Positions 1 through 8,829 of a stretch of 64,000 nucleotides of DNA are shown here, one piece after another. The position numbers and the translations under genes are program-made. The DNA comes from Levilactobacillus brevis ATCC 14869 = DSM 20054 (GTDB lineage Bacteria > Bacillota > Bacilli > Lactobacillales > Lactobacillaceae): contig NZ_AZCP01000002.1 in assembly GCF_001433855.1 (NCBI RefSeq), positions 1-64,000 of the forward strand, given 5' to 3'. The notes below the pieces were generated by a model. The model searched no databases. It was not told where the DNA came from and worked only from the letters and a program-made list of their open reading frames with translations. Position 1 is the first letter of the stretch, and the number at the start of each line of letters is the position of its first letter.

Positions 1-5
1 GGTTT

Positions 6-31
6 GTCGAAACAATGTTCAGTTTTCAAAG
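6..31 (-). other. rRNA-operon-type leader motif (window edge)
   Basis: Read on the minus strand this stretch gives CTTTGAAAACTGAACA followed by TTGTTTCGAC. This resembles the conserved element in front of 16S rRNA genes in lactobacilli and other Firmicutes. It lies downstream of two tandem strong promoters that also face left. The 16S gene itself would lie outside the window, so the assignment rests on motif and context only; a tRNA operon or a 16S-23S spacer-like sequence are alternatives. Confidence 0.55.
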
Positions 32-75
32 GTCTACCAAGCTATCAGAAGCAAGTGCTCCGTGACAACTTTTAA

Positions 76-104
76 AGTATATCATGCTGATAAAATCATG
101 TCAA
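76..104 (-). promoter_or_regulatory. Strong promoter, probable rrn P2
   Basis: On the minus strand, TTGACA (99-104) and TATACT (76-81) are separated by exactly 17 bases, close to the sigma-70 consensus. It is the proximal member of a tandem pair and sits about 45 bases upstream of the rRNA-type leader motif. It drives transcription out of the left edge. Confidence 0.75.
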
Positions 105-182
105 CTTCTTTTTAAACATCTTTTTGAATAAATATAGATGTTTTGGTGAAGAAGTGAATAAATATTCTCAACAACGTTTACT

Positions 183-211
183 ACTATATCAAGAATCTCA
201 CAGACCGTCAA
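183..211 (-). promoter_or_regulatory. Strong promoter, probable rrn P1
   Basis: On the minus strand, TTGACG (206-211) and TATAGT (183-188) are 17 bases apart. It lies about 107 bases upstream of the second promoter and has the same orientation, the typical P1/P2 arrangement of rRNA operons. Confidence 0.65.
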
Positions 212-371
212 GCCTTTTTTTCAATTACTTGATTTGCAATCAATTGCCGGGCAAACCATGTTTGTTTCCGTTAATTGACAACAGAAAATAGTTTACCAAT
301 TTCTATTGTCAGGGTCAAGGGAAAAATGAATATTTACTGAAATTATTTGCGTACGCATCACCTTAACTACA

Positions 372-418
372 AAAAAGGTAATGCAACAGCAAAGTTACCG
401 CCATTACATTACCTTTTT
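372..418. terminator. Terminator after ltaS
   Basis: Twelve-base stem AAAAAGGTAATG (372-383) and CATTACCTTTTT (407-418). A-rich and T-rich flanks let it work in both directions. It ends ltaS transcription and insulates it from the left-facing promoters. Bases 212-371 show nothing else I can interpret. Confidence 0.75.
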
Positions 419-419
419 C

Positions 420-2477
420 CTACTTTAATTCTGGTGCATCCGTCTTATATGTGGTTTCTTTCCCCTTGTTCTTCACTAAAGCACTCGTCTTTTCCTTCTT
501 TTCCGCCTCAGCTAGTTTCTCCATAGCCGGCTTGTACTTGTAGGTAAAGGATGACTTATCAACTTTGGTAAAGTCCTTGGGCGTATAGAATCGTAACAAG
601 TCTCCATAAATCACTCGATCAGAAAGTGACAATTCCGTTGTGACATGGTTTTGCATTTTATCCACTGTCTTCTTCTGTGCTGTCGTTAACGACAGTGCCT
701 TGCCAGTCCTGGTATCATAAACTGTCCCCCCAATTTTCGCATAGGTTGGTGAGATAAAGTTCCCATTCCGGAACGCAACGGTTTGATTGCGGTTCTTCGC
801 TAGCAAGTCCTGTCCGAACTGAATTGTGTCCGTATTCTTCACGCCCAACAGATCCAATAACGTTGGTAAGACATCAATTTCACCACCATACGTATGATTG
901 ATGCCCCCCTTGAGACCTGCCGCATGAATCATGAACGGAACCTTCTGGAATTGAGCCAAATCAAAGTTCGTGACTTTGCTCTTCCCCAACAGTTGGGCAA
1001 TTGCTGGTCGGTGATTATTTGAAATACCATAATGGTCCCCATATGCAACAATCATACTATTCTTGTAGAGACCCGCTTTTTTGAGATACGTCATAAACTC
1101 CCCAAAAGCCTGATCCAAATAGTGTGCCGTCTGTACATAAGGATCAACGGTCTTATCACCAGTCTTAGTTGCCGGAAAGTCAGTATTCTTCTTATCTAAT
1201 TCATAAGGATAGTGATTGGTTAACGTAATCAACTTAGCATAGAACGGTTGAGGTAACTGCTCAATATACTTGGCTGATTGTTTGAAGAAAATCTTATCTT
1301 TAAGGCCATAGCCAACTGAATAACCGGATTTTTCGGTGTAGTAACTGGAGCTAAAGAAGTATTGATAGCCCCATGACTTATACGTGTTATCACGGTTCCA
1401 GAAACTAGGCACATCCCCATGAAACGCCGCTGTTGTATAACCTGCTTGCTGACTCAAAATAGCTGGTGCCGCTTGGAACGTGTTTTGTGTCCCGTAAGTC
1501 GTCATTGCTGACCCTTGGGGTAACCCAAAGAGTGAGTTCTCTAACATCATTTCGGCATCTGACGTCTTCCCTTGGGCTACTTGATTATAAAAGTTATCAA
1601 ATGACAAGGTATTCTGATTATGATAAAACTTATTCAGATTAGGGGTTACCTCTTTGCCATTAACCTTATAGTCAATTAGAAACTGCTGGAAGCTCTCCAA
1701 ATGAATGACAAAGACGTTTTTTCCTTTTTCTTTTCCATAATAAGAAACATTTGGGCTAACACGGTTCTGTTTGAGGTACTTCAACACACTCTTCATATCA
1801 CTAGCATTAGCACTTGCCCGTGTGGCGCTTTCCTTTTGCGTCTGATAAGCATTAAACGCGGCATACTCATTCAAGCCTAAGTATTTAACGATATAGTTAT
1901 TATCAAACGTCCGGGTCAACAAGCCAGACCGATCGGCATTAGCCATCCCAAATTCGGCAAACATCAAGCCAAACGATAGTACCGTGATTGAAAAGGCGTA
2001 CCGTCGCTTAAACGGCCGGGCATCAATCCGGATAACGTGTGTCACCAACAGAATAATTAAAACAATAATATCTACATACACAAAGAAATCATAAGCATGC
2101 GTAATCTGCGCTAAACTCTTACCTAAGTTATTCCCCACATCGCTGGAACCTTTCATAATCCCAAACGACAAGAAATCTGAAAATTCACGATAATATAGGA
2201 CGTTGGCAAAGATCCAGGTTGATTCCAACACATTGATGATCATCATCAACCAATAGGCCAATCGACCACGGAAGTATAACGCAATCCCAAATACCAGTAA
2301 CGCAGCCGGTAACGGATTTATCAGCAGCAAGAATTGCTGCACACTGCCCTTCGCTCCTAATGTAAATTCGGTTTGATAGGCAATATACGTTTTTACCCAG
2401 AATAAACCAATCGTTAACAGGAAAAAGCCCATTCGGGTATTTACCCAACTCATCCTTCGCTTAAAAAAGTTCGCCAT
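420..2477 (-). CDS. ltaS: Lipoteichoic acid synthase family protein (LtaS-type sulfatase fold)
   Basis: Likely polymerises the glycerol-phosphate chain of lipoteichoic acid on the outer membrane face, using phosphatidylglycerol. The 685 residues show about five N-terminal membrane segments (to about residue 180), a linker with Ala-rich possible signal-peptidase sites near 220-225, and an extracellular sulfatase-type domain. The family nucleophile threonine is visible in QGKTSDAE (Thr305), a metal-binding glutamate in HLESFQ (Glu261), and YGDHYG further on. The start has GGAGG seven bases upstream. Length is typical of LtaS. A primase-type or phosphoglycerol-transferase paralogue cannot be excluded. 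The two glycolipid glycosyltransferases at 3967-6180 would make the anchor. Confidence 0.9.
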   Translation of the reverse strand: MANFFKRRMSWVNTRMGFFLLTIGLFWVKTYIAYQTEFTLGAKGSVQQFLLLINPLPAALLVFGIALYFRGRLAYWLMMIINVLESTWIFANVLYYREFSDFLSFGIMKGSSDVGNNLGKSLAQITHAYDFFVYVDIIVLIILLVTHVIRIDARPFKRRYAFSITVLSFGLMFAEFGMANADRSGLLTRTFDNNYIVKYLGLNEYAAFNAYQTQKESATRASANASDMKSVLKYLKQNRVSPNVSYYGKEKGKNVFVIHLESFQQFLIDYKVNGKEVTPNLNKFYHNQNTLSFDNFYNQVAQGKTSDAEMMLENSLFGLPQGSAMTTYGTQNTFQAAPAILSQQAGYTTAAFHGDVPSFWNRDNTYKSWGYQYFFSSSYYTEKSGYSVGYGLKDKIFFKQSAKYIEQLPQPFYAKLITLTNHYPYELDKKNTDFPATKTGDKTVDPYVQTAHYLDQAFGEFMTYLKKAGLYKNSMIVAYGDHYGISNNHRPAIAQLLGKSKVTNFDLAQFQKVPFMIHAAGLKGGINHTYGGEIDVLPTLLDLLGVKNTDTIQFGQDLLAKNRNQTVAFRNGNFISPTYAKIGGTVYDTRTGKALSLTTAQKKTVDKMQNHVTTELSLSDRVIYGDLLRFYTPKDFTKVDKSSFTYKYKPAMEKLAEAEKKEKTSALVKNKGKETTYKTDAPELK

Positions 2478-2511
2478 GCGACTGCCTCCACAAAATAATT
2501 AACATCCCTAA

Positions 2512-2548
2512 AGTATAGCTGATATCAGCTGGTAATCAATCTGATTAC
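2512..2548 (-). promoter_or_regulatory. ltaS promoter with two palindromes
   Basis: TTGATT (2534-2539) and TATACT (2512-2517) are 16 bases apart on the minus strand. A perfect 14-base palindrome, AGCTGATATCAGCT, occupies 2517-2530 in the spacer. A second inverted repeat, GTAATCA-ATC-TGATTAC (2532-2548), overlaps the -35 box. These are visible; a regulatory role is inference. Confidence 0.55.
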
Positions 2549-2578
2549 TGAACCTTTGAAAAAATTCAATCTTTCGTC

Positions 2579-2615
2579 GAAAAAAAAACAAAACTATGTC
2601 ACCCATAGTTTTGTT
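2579..2615 (-). terminator. Terminator of the YkuJ-like gene
   Basis: Stem ACAAAACTATG (2589-2599) with CATAGTTTTGT (2604-2614), followed on the minus strand by a run of about ten T. It begins at the stop codon of the gene at 2614. Confidence 0.85.
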
Positions 2616-2850
2616 AGTTATCCGTCAGTAAATCAAACAATTCGATTGCCACTAAGTCGATGTTATCAAACTCAAATGTCGTTTCCGGATTATGTTCAGT
2701 TAGCGTGTACGTATGTGTTGCTTGGTTGAAGACAACCAATGCTTGTTCCACGCCTTCTTTTTCAAAACGACGGGGTTGTGGCTCGTCAGTTGCATCTTCT
2801 TGCATCGCCTTTAAGCGATTGATGATGCCAATCAATTGAGATTCTTCCAT
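2614..2850 (-). CDS. DUF1797 / YkuJ-like small protein
   Basis: A 78-residue soluble protein. The opening pattern (ESQLIGIINRLKAMQE), RRFEKEG and the C-terminal FDNIDLVAIELFDLL match the Bacillus YkuJ family (DUF1797), whose function is unknown. The start is preceded by AGAAAGGGG. It has its own terminator, so it is monocistronic or the last gene of a short transcript; no functional link to ltaS is evident. Confidence 0.8.
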   Translation of the reverse strand: MEESQLIGIINRLKAMQEDATDEPQPRRFEKEGVEQALVVFNQATHTYTLTEHNPETTFEFDNIDLVAIELFDLLTDN

Positions 2851-2927
2851 GGTTGGTCCCCTTTCTAGCTTTCAACTATGATTTTACCAAACTTGTGCGC
2901 TGTTGGCACGCCTTAATCCAGAAAATC

Positions 2928-3962
2928 TTATTCATTTCCTGAATTAGGCTCTTCAACTACCTTATCTGGACGAATGACCATCGCCACTAGGCCAGCCAAC
3001 ATCCCCAGGTAATACGTTAAGAGTCGCCAGAGTATCATGGCCAACACTAACTTACTGTTTGAGGAAATGTAGCTCTTAAAGATCATCTCAAAACTGTATT
3101 CTGCACCACCAGAGCCCCCCGGAATTGGGAACAGTGAGATGACCATCACAATCAGAATGTGTAAACAGGTGACCATCACAATGTTCGCTGTGGTGTACCC
3201 CAGTGCCAGCATAATAAAATACGGAATTAAGTAATAAAACATCAGCTGAAAAAACGTGATGACAAAAACCCGTAGCATTAGCTTCCACTGACCACTAATC
3301 CGGACACTCTCTGCATAAAACGAGTCAATTTTTTCGTTAATGTTGGCTTCCATTCGATCAAAGCGCTCAGCCTTTATGAACCACCGTACTGGCTTCAAAA
3401 TAACGGCCACAGCTTTTTTGGTAAAGGCGTGCCAAAACATTACCATCAACAGGCCGACAATCACGGCCAAATGGATGCTAAATCCAAACACAACTAACCA
3501 GACTAATGCGTGTAATTTATCTTGAATCTGATTGAAACCAATCACTAACGCAAACAAAAAATTGATAACAATCATTGATTGATACACAACAAATTTCATC
3601 AGTAAGACCGAACTGGCTTTACCAGCATCAACCCCCGTTTGCATCAAGGCAATTAACTGTGCCGGTTGACCGCCAGAAGAAAACGGCGTAATACCATTGA
3701 ACAATTGTTCTACCATTGGAATTCGGATAGCATCTTTAAATGTAAACCCCTGAATTCGATCTGAGATAAACACTTTAACAATCCACGCTTCTAATCCCAA
3801 ATACATCACCATACATAAGATGGCAACGCCAAACCACCAAAAGTTAATGTGTACAAAATCACTGACCAAGACGGAAAACTTGATGTCTCGCAGCGAGTAG
3901 GTAAAAATCGCAATGCCTAAAAGAAACATTAACGCCAATACCCATTTATTTCGTCGTGACAT
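2928..3962 (-). CDS. Lysylphosphatidylglycerol synthetase-TM / flippase-like membrane protein
   Basis: A 344-residue integral membrane protein with about eight hydrophobic segments. It resembles the LPG_synthase_TM (UPF0104, YbhN/AglD) family without the soluble aminoacyl-transferase domain, so it is not a lysyl-PG synthase. FPIPGGSGGAEY (near residue 285) and FSSGGQPAQ (near 95) are conserved family motifs. The gene starts four bases after the glycosyltransferase at 3967 stops, with AGAGGGG within that gene's end. Together with the two glycosyltransferases it forms one transcript, which suggests a role in moving or modifying glycolipid anchors; the substrate is inference. Confidence 0.8.
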   Translation of the reverse strand: MSRRNKWVLALMFLLGIAIFTYSLRDIKFSVLVSDFVHINFWWFGVAILCMVMYLGLEAWIVKVFISDRIQGFTFKDAIRIPMVEQLFNGITPFSSGGQPAQLIALMQTGVDAGKASSVLLMKFVVYQSMIVINFLFALVIGFNQIQDKLHALVWLVVFGFSIHLAVIVGLLMVMFWHAFTKKAVAVILKPVRWFIKAERFDRMEANINEKIDSFYAESVRISGQWKLMLRVFVITFFQLMFYYLIPYFIMLALGYTTANIVMVTCLHILIVMVISLFPIPGGSGGAEYSFEMIFKSYISSNSKLVLAMILWRLLTYYLGMLAGLVAMVIRPDKVVEEPNSGNE

Positions 3963-3966
3963 GCAG

Positions 3967-4989
3967 TTACCCCTCTTTTGCCTGTTGCGTATAAAATTCT
4001 CGCCAAATCTGCGTCAGATGTTCCTCCGAGTACCGATCCGCCGCTGCCAAGCTTTGCTGCCGCCAGTGAGCCAGTGCCTGTGGATCCACCGCTAAATGAT
4101 GCAGCTGTTCATCCATCTCAGCATAATCCTTAGCGGGTTGATAATCTCCCGCAATAATGGCTTGGTACAAGTCGAGATCCCGCAACAAAACGGGGGTCCC
4201 TGTACTAAAGGCCTCAAGCACTGACATCGGGAACAATTCGTTGAACGACGGCAATAGAAATAGATCAGCCAAATTATAGTAATCAACTAGCTTATCCCGA
4301 TCAACGATCCCGGGAAAGCTCAAGTTAGCTGGCGGATCATCAACGACCTTCTTAAGTTCAGCATAGCCGTCCGTCATCCGGCCAAATGAAAAGCCACCAG
4401 CCCAAATGAATTGATAGCTGGGATTATTTCGGGCTAATTTAATGAAATCAAACAATCCCTTGCGCTCTTGAATCTGTCCGATACCTAGAATCGTAAATCG
4501 ATCAGTCGCATACCCATATTGTTGCCGTAAGGCCTGCTTTTGCTCAGCAGTTACTGGATAAAATTCGTCTCGACTCACAAAATTAGGAATATACGTCACC
4601 CGTTCGGCCGGGATTCCTGCAGCAACAAGCTTCGGAATAAACGTCGGGTTCACCACAACAATGTGGTCCATCCGCCGATAGAAAGCCAACACATAGCCGT
4701 AAAAAATTGACCGGAATGGCTGAGGAATTTTAAGACTTCCCTCAAGGGTCTCCGGTAGAAAGTGAACATACCCAATCTTACGACCGCGGTGCGGCAGAAA
4801 AGTAGATAAGTAATAAGAAAAGTTAATCGTATGGTAGTGCGTGATGTCTACTCGCCGGTATCGATTGACCGACACATCAAACTCTTGGTTCAAGTGAGTC
4901 TTCAGCAAATTCATCAGTTCATTGTACGCACTCCCCACGCCCTGACCCTTAACAGAATCAGCTGCAGAAAACATGTTGATTTTTAACAT
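3967..4989 (-). CDS. GT4 glycosyltransferase, probable second step of glycolipid anchor
   Basis: A 340-residue GT-B glycosyltransferase (GT4). The N-terminal half holds SAADSVKGQGVGSAYNEL in place of the usual nucleotide-loop motif. The C-terminal domain has GIGQIQERKGLFDF and the acid motif FLLPSFNELFPMSVLEA (around 255-272), the EX7E region that binds the sugar nucleotide. It resembles the lactobacillar LafB / enterococcal BgsA enzymes that add the second sugar to monoglucosyl-diacylglycerol. It follows a LafA/BgsB-like gene by 12 bases. Whether the donor is UDP-glucose or UDP-galactose cannot be told. Confidence 0.8.
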   Translation of the reverse strand: MLKINMFSAADSVKGQGVGSAYNELMNLLKTHLNQEFDVSVNRYRRVDITHYHTINFSYYLSTFLPHRGRKIGYVHFLPETLEGSLKIPQPFRSIFYGYVLAFYRRMDHIVVVNPTFIPKLVAAGIPAERVTYIPNFVSRDEFYPVTAEQKQALRQQYGYATDRFTILGIGQIQERKGLFDFIKLARNNPSYQFIWAGGFSFGRMTDGYAELKKVVDDPPANLSFPGIVDRDKLVDYYNLADLFLLPSFNELFPMSVLEAFSTGTPVLLRDLDLYQAIIAGDYQPAKDYAEMDEQLHHLAVDPQALAHWRQQSLAAADRYSEEHLTQIWREFYTQQAKEG

Positions 4990-5001
4990 TCAATAACTCC
5001 C

Positions 5002-6180
5002 TTAATCCGTAAAGTCTGGGGTGTCTTCGTGCGACTCTTCATAGCTGACCTGCGCATCTTGATAGAATTCAATAATGTGCTGACCAAATGTATCCGCGGA
5101 AATTTCCGCCAATTTCTGTGCTAAAAGGTCTGGATCTTGCTCGTCATCCCCATGAAGCAAGTAATCCACCACGTTTTCAACCAATTCATCTTGTGTCGTG
5201 AAAGTCACACCTAACGTGCGGCTAGATAATAATTCATCTGTATATGGACTAGTCATGACCACAATTTTGGTCCCCGCAGCCATCGCTTCGATGTAGGTCA
5301 ACCCTTGTGATTCAGAATCTGACGATGACAGAAAAACATTGGCCATGTGATAGTAGCGAAAGACCTCATCATTATCAATCTCACCCGTAAAAGTGATATG
5401 GTCCATTAACTGCGCATCTTTTGCCTGTTGCTCCAAATCTTCTCGCGCCGGGCCATCCCCCACAATTAACAATTGTGCGGTCGGTACCTGCGCTAGAATC
5501 CGGGGCAAAGCTGCAATACTTGCCTTAATATTCTTCTCATAGGCTAAACGACTTAACGACAAAATCACCGGCGTATCCGGTTGATAACCCAATTTTTTGC
5601 GTAAGTCTGCCGTATCTGGTTGCTCATACTGATGCAAATTAACCCCGGTTGGAATCACTCGAATCGGTGTCTTAACCCCATAATCCGTCAGGGTGGTTAA
5701 AACCCGATCACTAGGGGCAACCACCCCGCTCAGATGATAGCAAAAGGCTAATGTCCCCTGTTTAACGTGAACCGGCTTCAAAATTTTCCCATTAGCCACA
5801 TAATGTAGATAGTCTTCATACATTGTATGGTACGTATGTAGACAGGGAATTTCCAGGTTACGCGCAACGAACTTACCAATCCACCCCATTGAAAACTCAG
5901 TTTGGGTATGAACCACGTCCAAATTTAATTCTTTGGCAATCTGATAAGCCTGAAATAATCCCCGAACGGCGATCCGCCGATCCGTAAAGGACACAAACGG
6001 AATGCTGGAGAATCGAAAGACATTCCGTTCATACACGTTGCGTTCCACGTGAGGATCCGTTGTGGTAAAAATATAAACTTGGTGTCCTTGCTTTTCCAGC
6101 TGATCCCGTAGCGTTTTAATCGATGTCGCTACCCCACTTACTTGAGGGAAATAGGTATCTGTAAATATGCCAATGTTCAT
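5002..6180 (-). CDS. GT4 diacylglycerol glucosyltransferase-like (LafA/BgsB type)
   Basis: A 392-residue GT4 enzyme. The start at 6180 is chosen because the protein then opens with MNIGIFTDTYFPQVSGVATS, the family N-terminus, and AAGGGGGAT lies just upstream; a longer reading to 6240 has no such support. The C-terminal half carries SLSRLAYEKNIKA and the acid motif SSSDSESQGLTYIEAMAAG. By family it would transfer glucose from UDP-glucose to diacylglycerol on the cytoplasmic membrane face, starting the lipoteichoic acid anchor. It is the first gene of the three-gene set, behind a strong promoter. The C-terminus is acidic (VSYEESHEDTPDF). Confidence 0.82.
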   Translation of the reverse strand: MNIGIFTDTYFPQVSGVATSIKTLRDQLEKQGHQVYIFTTTDPHVERNVYERNVFRFSSIPFVSFTDRRIAVRGLFQAYQIAKELNLDVVHTQTEFSMGWIGKFVARNLEIPCLHTYHTMYEDYLHYVANGKILKPVHVKQGTLAFCYHLSGVVAPSDRVLTTLTDYGVKTPIRVIPTGVNLHQYEQPDTADLRKKLGYQPDTPVILSLSRLAYEKNIKASIAALPRILAQVPTAQLLIVGDGPAREDLEQQAKDAQLMDHITFTGEIDNDEVFRYYHMANVFLSSSDSESQGLTYIEAMAAGTKIVVMTSPYTDELLSSRTLGVTFTTQDELVENVVDYLLHGDDEQDPDLLAQKLAEISADTFGQHIIEFYQDAQVSYEESHEDTPDFTD

Positions 6181-6248
6181 TGCCAATCCCCCTTGCGTCT
6201 TGTGTTTGGCTAAAATAGTTTGGCGTTTCGCTTTGTACAATCATCACA

Positions 6249-6277
6249 ATTATATGGGTTTGCCTAAGTGATTGCAA
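6249..6277 (-). promoter_or_regulatory. Promoter of the glycolipid operon
   Basis: TTGCAA (6272-6277) and TATAAT (6249-6254), 17 bases apart on the minus strand, about 70 bases before the glycosyltransferase start at 6180. Confidence 0.7.
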
Positions 6278-6301
6278 ACCACAACCAAAAACCCTGATTA
6301 T

Positions 6302-6349
6302 AAAAAAAGACGTTTGACATGCCCTTAGTCATCAGGTCATGCAAACGTC
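6302..6349 (-). terminator. Terminator of ptsHI
   Basis: Stem GACGTTTG-ACATG (6309-6321) pairs with CATGCAAACGTC (6338-6349), followed on the minus strand by seven T. It ends ptsI before the glycolipid operon promoter. Confidence 0.85.
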
Positions 6350-6364
6350 CCATCATCATTTCAA

Positions 6365-8101
6365 CTACCGTACGTCCAGAATCCCTGGTACAGTAGCCTG
6401 AACCATTGTAATCACTTCTTGGCTTGTACTCGTTGAATTGAGCACTGTATCCGCCAATGACTGTAGTTCATGAACATTTAAAGTTCCCATAAGTTGCCGG
6501 GTTTTTAAAATCGATCCGGCTCCCATTGAAAACTCATCTAACCCTATTCCCAATAAGATTGGTACCGCAATTGGATCTCCAGCCATCTCGCCACACATTG
6601 CCACCGGAATTCCAGCAGCATGGCCCGCGCGAACGATGCGATCCACCAGCCTTAAGACAGCCGGATGGTACGGCTGATAGAGATAGGCAACATCTTGGTT
6701 GGTGCGGTCAGCAGCCATGGCATATCCGATTAAGTCATTGGTACCAATGCTCATGAAGTCTACCTCCTGAGCGAACCGATCGGCTAACATCGCCGCGGCT
6801 GGTACCTCAACCATCATCCCAACGTCAATCTTTCCCATCGGAACCTGAGCGGTTGTCAATTTCGATCGTTCATCATCATAGATGGCTTTGGCCTGACGAA
6901 ATTCATCTAAGGTGGCAATCATCGGAAACATAATTCGCAAATGACCATACGCCGACGCTCGAATTAACGCGCGCAACTGACTCCGAAATAATGGTTGATG
7001 GGCTAAACTCTGACGAATAGCCCGTTCACCCATAAATGGATTTGCTTCTAGTGCCTGGTGCAAGTAAGGTAGCGGCTTATCACCGCCAATATCCAACGTC
7101 CGAATCACAACTGGCCGTGGTGCTAACGCCGACACAACCTGACGATAGATGGCGAATTGCTCATCTTCTGTAGGGACACGCTCCGCGTCCATATACAGAA
7201 ATTCCGTACGCATCAGCCCGACTGCCTCTGCACCATTATCAAGTACACTAGGAATATCATTAGCGGTACCCATGTTGGCAGCCAACGTCACACCTATCCC
7301 ATCCTTAGTGACCGTTTGATGGTGACGTAGCTTGGCCAGCCGCACACGATTAGCTTGCCGATCTGCCATGGCTTGCTTGGCCGTTGCGATTTCCGTAGCA
7401 GTGGGTTCACTAATGACACTCCCTGTTGTCCCATTAATAATAACCATCTCATCGGTCGCTAAATCAGCCGTGGCCGTCTGGGTGCCAACAACCGCTGGAA
7501 TATTCAGTGAGCGGGCCAGAATTGATGAATGTGACGTCCGCCCACCAAGATCCGTGACAAAACCGAGGATGTACTTGGCATCAACCGAAACTGTATCACT
7601 CGGAATTAAATCATGGGTTACCACAATCACTGGCCGATCTAGCAATGCCAGATCGGGTAACTTGATGCCCAATAAGTGGGCCGTTACTCGTTTACTAATG
7701 TCATGCAAGTCAGTGATCCGCTCTTGCATATATGGATTATCCGTTAATTTCGCCAATGAGGCACCATAATCGGTGACCACCGTTGCTAGCGCTGCCTCGG
7801 CGTTACACCGCTGCCGAGCTATCTCATCTTCAACTGATTTAATGAATTCCGGGTCCTGGAGCATGGCAATATGGGCACTAAAAACCTGGGCACTATCAGC
7901 GCCCAGGTTTTTAGTTGCACGAGTTTTAATCGTCTCAACTTCGGAGACGGCTGCTTCAAGGGCCTGATGGAATCGATTTAATTCGTGATCAAGATTAGTG
8001 ACTGACCGTTTGGTGATAGATAGATCCGGTTCGCTGTAGCGAAATACATGACCGCAAACAACCCCATCACTAGCGGCAATTCCCTTGAGCATCGCTCTCA
8101 T
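6365..8101 (-). CDS. ptsI: Phosphoenolpyruvate-protein phosphotransferase (PTS enzyme I)
   Basis: General cytoplasmic PTS protein that takes phosphate from phosphoenolpyruvate and passes it to HPr. The 578 residues show the HPr-binding N-domain, the phosphohistidine motif GGRTSHSSILARS (His191), and the PEP-binding barrel with GLMRTEFLYM, IRTLDIGGDK, FMSIGTNDLIGY and the catalytic-cysteine motif VAMCGEMAGD. The ATG at 8101 shares one base with the ptsH stop (TAATG), giving translational coupling; an ATG nine bases in (MLKGIAASDG, 8092) is a possible alternative start. Length is normal for EI. Confidence 0.97.
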   Translation of the reverse strand: MRAMLKGIAASDGVVCGHVFRYSEPDLSITKRSVTNLDHELNRFHQALEAAVSEVETIKTRATKNLGADSAQVFSAHIAMLQDPEFIKSVEDEIARQRCNAEAALATVVTDYGASLAKLTDNPYMQERITDLHDISKRVTAHLLGIKLPDLALLDRPVIVVTHDLIPSDTVSVDAKYILGFVTDLGGRTSHSSILARSLNIPAVVGTQTATADLATDEMVIINGTTGSVISEPTATEIATAKQAMADRQANRVRLAKLRHHQTVTKDGIGVTLAANMGTANDIPSVLDNGAEAVGLMRTEFLYMDAERVPTEDEQFAIYRQVVSALAPRPVVIRTLDIGGDKPLPYLHQALEANPFMGERAIRQSLAHQPLFRSQLRALIRASAYGHLRIMFPMIATLDEFRQAKAIYDDERSKLTTAQVPMGKIDVGMMVEVPAAAMLADRFAQEVDFMSIGTNDLIGYAMAADRTNQDVAYLYQPYHPAVLRLVDRIVRAGHAAGIPVAMCGEMAGDPIAVPILLGIGLDEFSMGAGSILKTRQLMGTLNVHELQSLADTVLNSTSTSQEVITMVQATVPGILDVR

Positions 8102-8367
8102 TAGTCAGATAAACCCTCTTTTTTCAATGTTTCAGCTACAGCATTCATAGCGTCGGCTTCGTCATCACCATCAGTTGTGATCGTGATTTCAGCATTTTGG
8201 CCAACACCTAATGACATAACGCCCATGATAGACTTCAAGTTCACGGACTTGTCTTGGTATTGCAAGCTAACTTCTGAGTTAAACTTGCTAGCAGCCTGTA
8301 CTAATAACGTAGCGGGACGTGCATGGATACCTGTTTCTGCAGTAACATGAAATTCGCGTTTTTCCAT
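8101..8367 (-). CDS. ptsH: Phosphocarrier protein HPr
   Basis: An 88-residue HPr. The enzyme-I phosphorylation site is His15 in GIHARPAT. Ser46 in [11 protein letters not shown] is the HPr kinase site, so the protein can act both in sugar transport and, when Ser-phosphorylated, as CcpA corepressor. AAAGGAG precedes the start. It is the first gene of ptsHI, with a leader of about 100 bases. Confidence 0.97.
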   Translation of the reverse strand: MEKREFHVTAETGIHARPATLLVQAASKFNSEVSLQYQDKSVNLKSIMGVMSLGVGQNAEITITTDGDDEADAMNAVAETLKKEGLSD

Positions 8368-8474
8368 AATTGATCGATCTCCTTTAAGCTTAGGTTGACT
8401 TCTTTTTGAGCATCACTCGCGTTGACCTTGCGCATTGGTCAAACAACCATTCCACGAGCAACGCCTACTCTCTA

Positions 8475-8503
8475 AGAATATCAATCTCGCCACTAAATTA
8501 CAA
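8475..8503 (-). promoter_or_regulatory. ptsHI promoter
   Basis: TTGTAA (8498-8503) and TATTCT (8475-8480) with 17 bases between them on the minus strand. It lies about 110 bases ahead of ptsH; the leader contains TTGACC-N9-GGTCAA inverted arms of unknown meaning (8422-8442). Confidence 0.55.
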
Positions 8504-8534
8504 GCATTCATGAACCGCTTACATCAAAAAAACA

Positions 8535-8735
8535 CTATTCACCATCATTTCCCGTATCTTGATCGTAGTGGTAAATCAATGTTCCCCCTTTTTCAGCCTG
8601 ACCAATCACGCGTTTACGCGTGTCGAAAGCCATGAATGCTTTTTGAAAGGCTGGAAACTCTTCCGGTGTGACTTCAAACTGCTCAATTTTCTGATCTTTA
8701 AGCTGGTTCATCAATGCCGTAAAATCTTTTGTCAC
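8535..8735 (-). CDS. Small hypothetical protein, 66 aa, GTG start
   Basis: I do not recognise this family. The start is placed at the GTG of 8735 because AAAAAAGGAGATGACATT lies immediately upstream with ideal spacing; an upstream in-frame ATG (8765) would place that ribosome site inside the coding region. The protein is small, charged and soluble (MTKDFTALMNQLKDQKIEQFEV at the start, acidic end TGNDGE). It is divergent from clpE, and a CIRCE-like element lies about 95 bases upstream next to an extended -10 (TGCTAAAAT), so heat-shock control by HrcA is possible. Confidence 0.7.
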   Translation of the reverse strand: MTKDFTALMNQLKDQKIEQFEVTPEEFPAFQKAFMAFDTRKRVIGQAEKGGTLIYHYDQDTGNDGE

Positions 8736-8829
8736 AATGTCATCTCCTTTTTTCAGTTCTTCCATATTTTACGGGGAAACACACCAAGCGTCAAAATATT
8801 TGAAAATTTAATGAAATCTAACAATGATT

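Noticed and set aside
8421-8443. TTGACC-N9-GGTCAA repeat upstream of ptsH resembling CtsR heptads
   Set aside because: The heptads are inverted rather than direct, and only six bases match; CtsR boxes are direct repeats.
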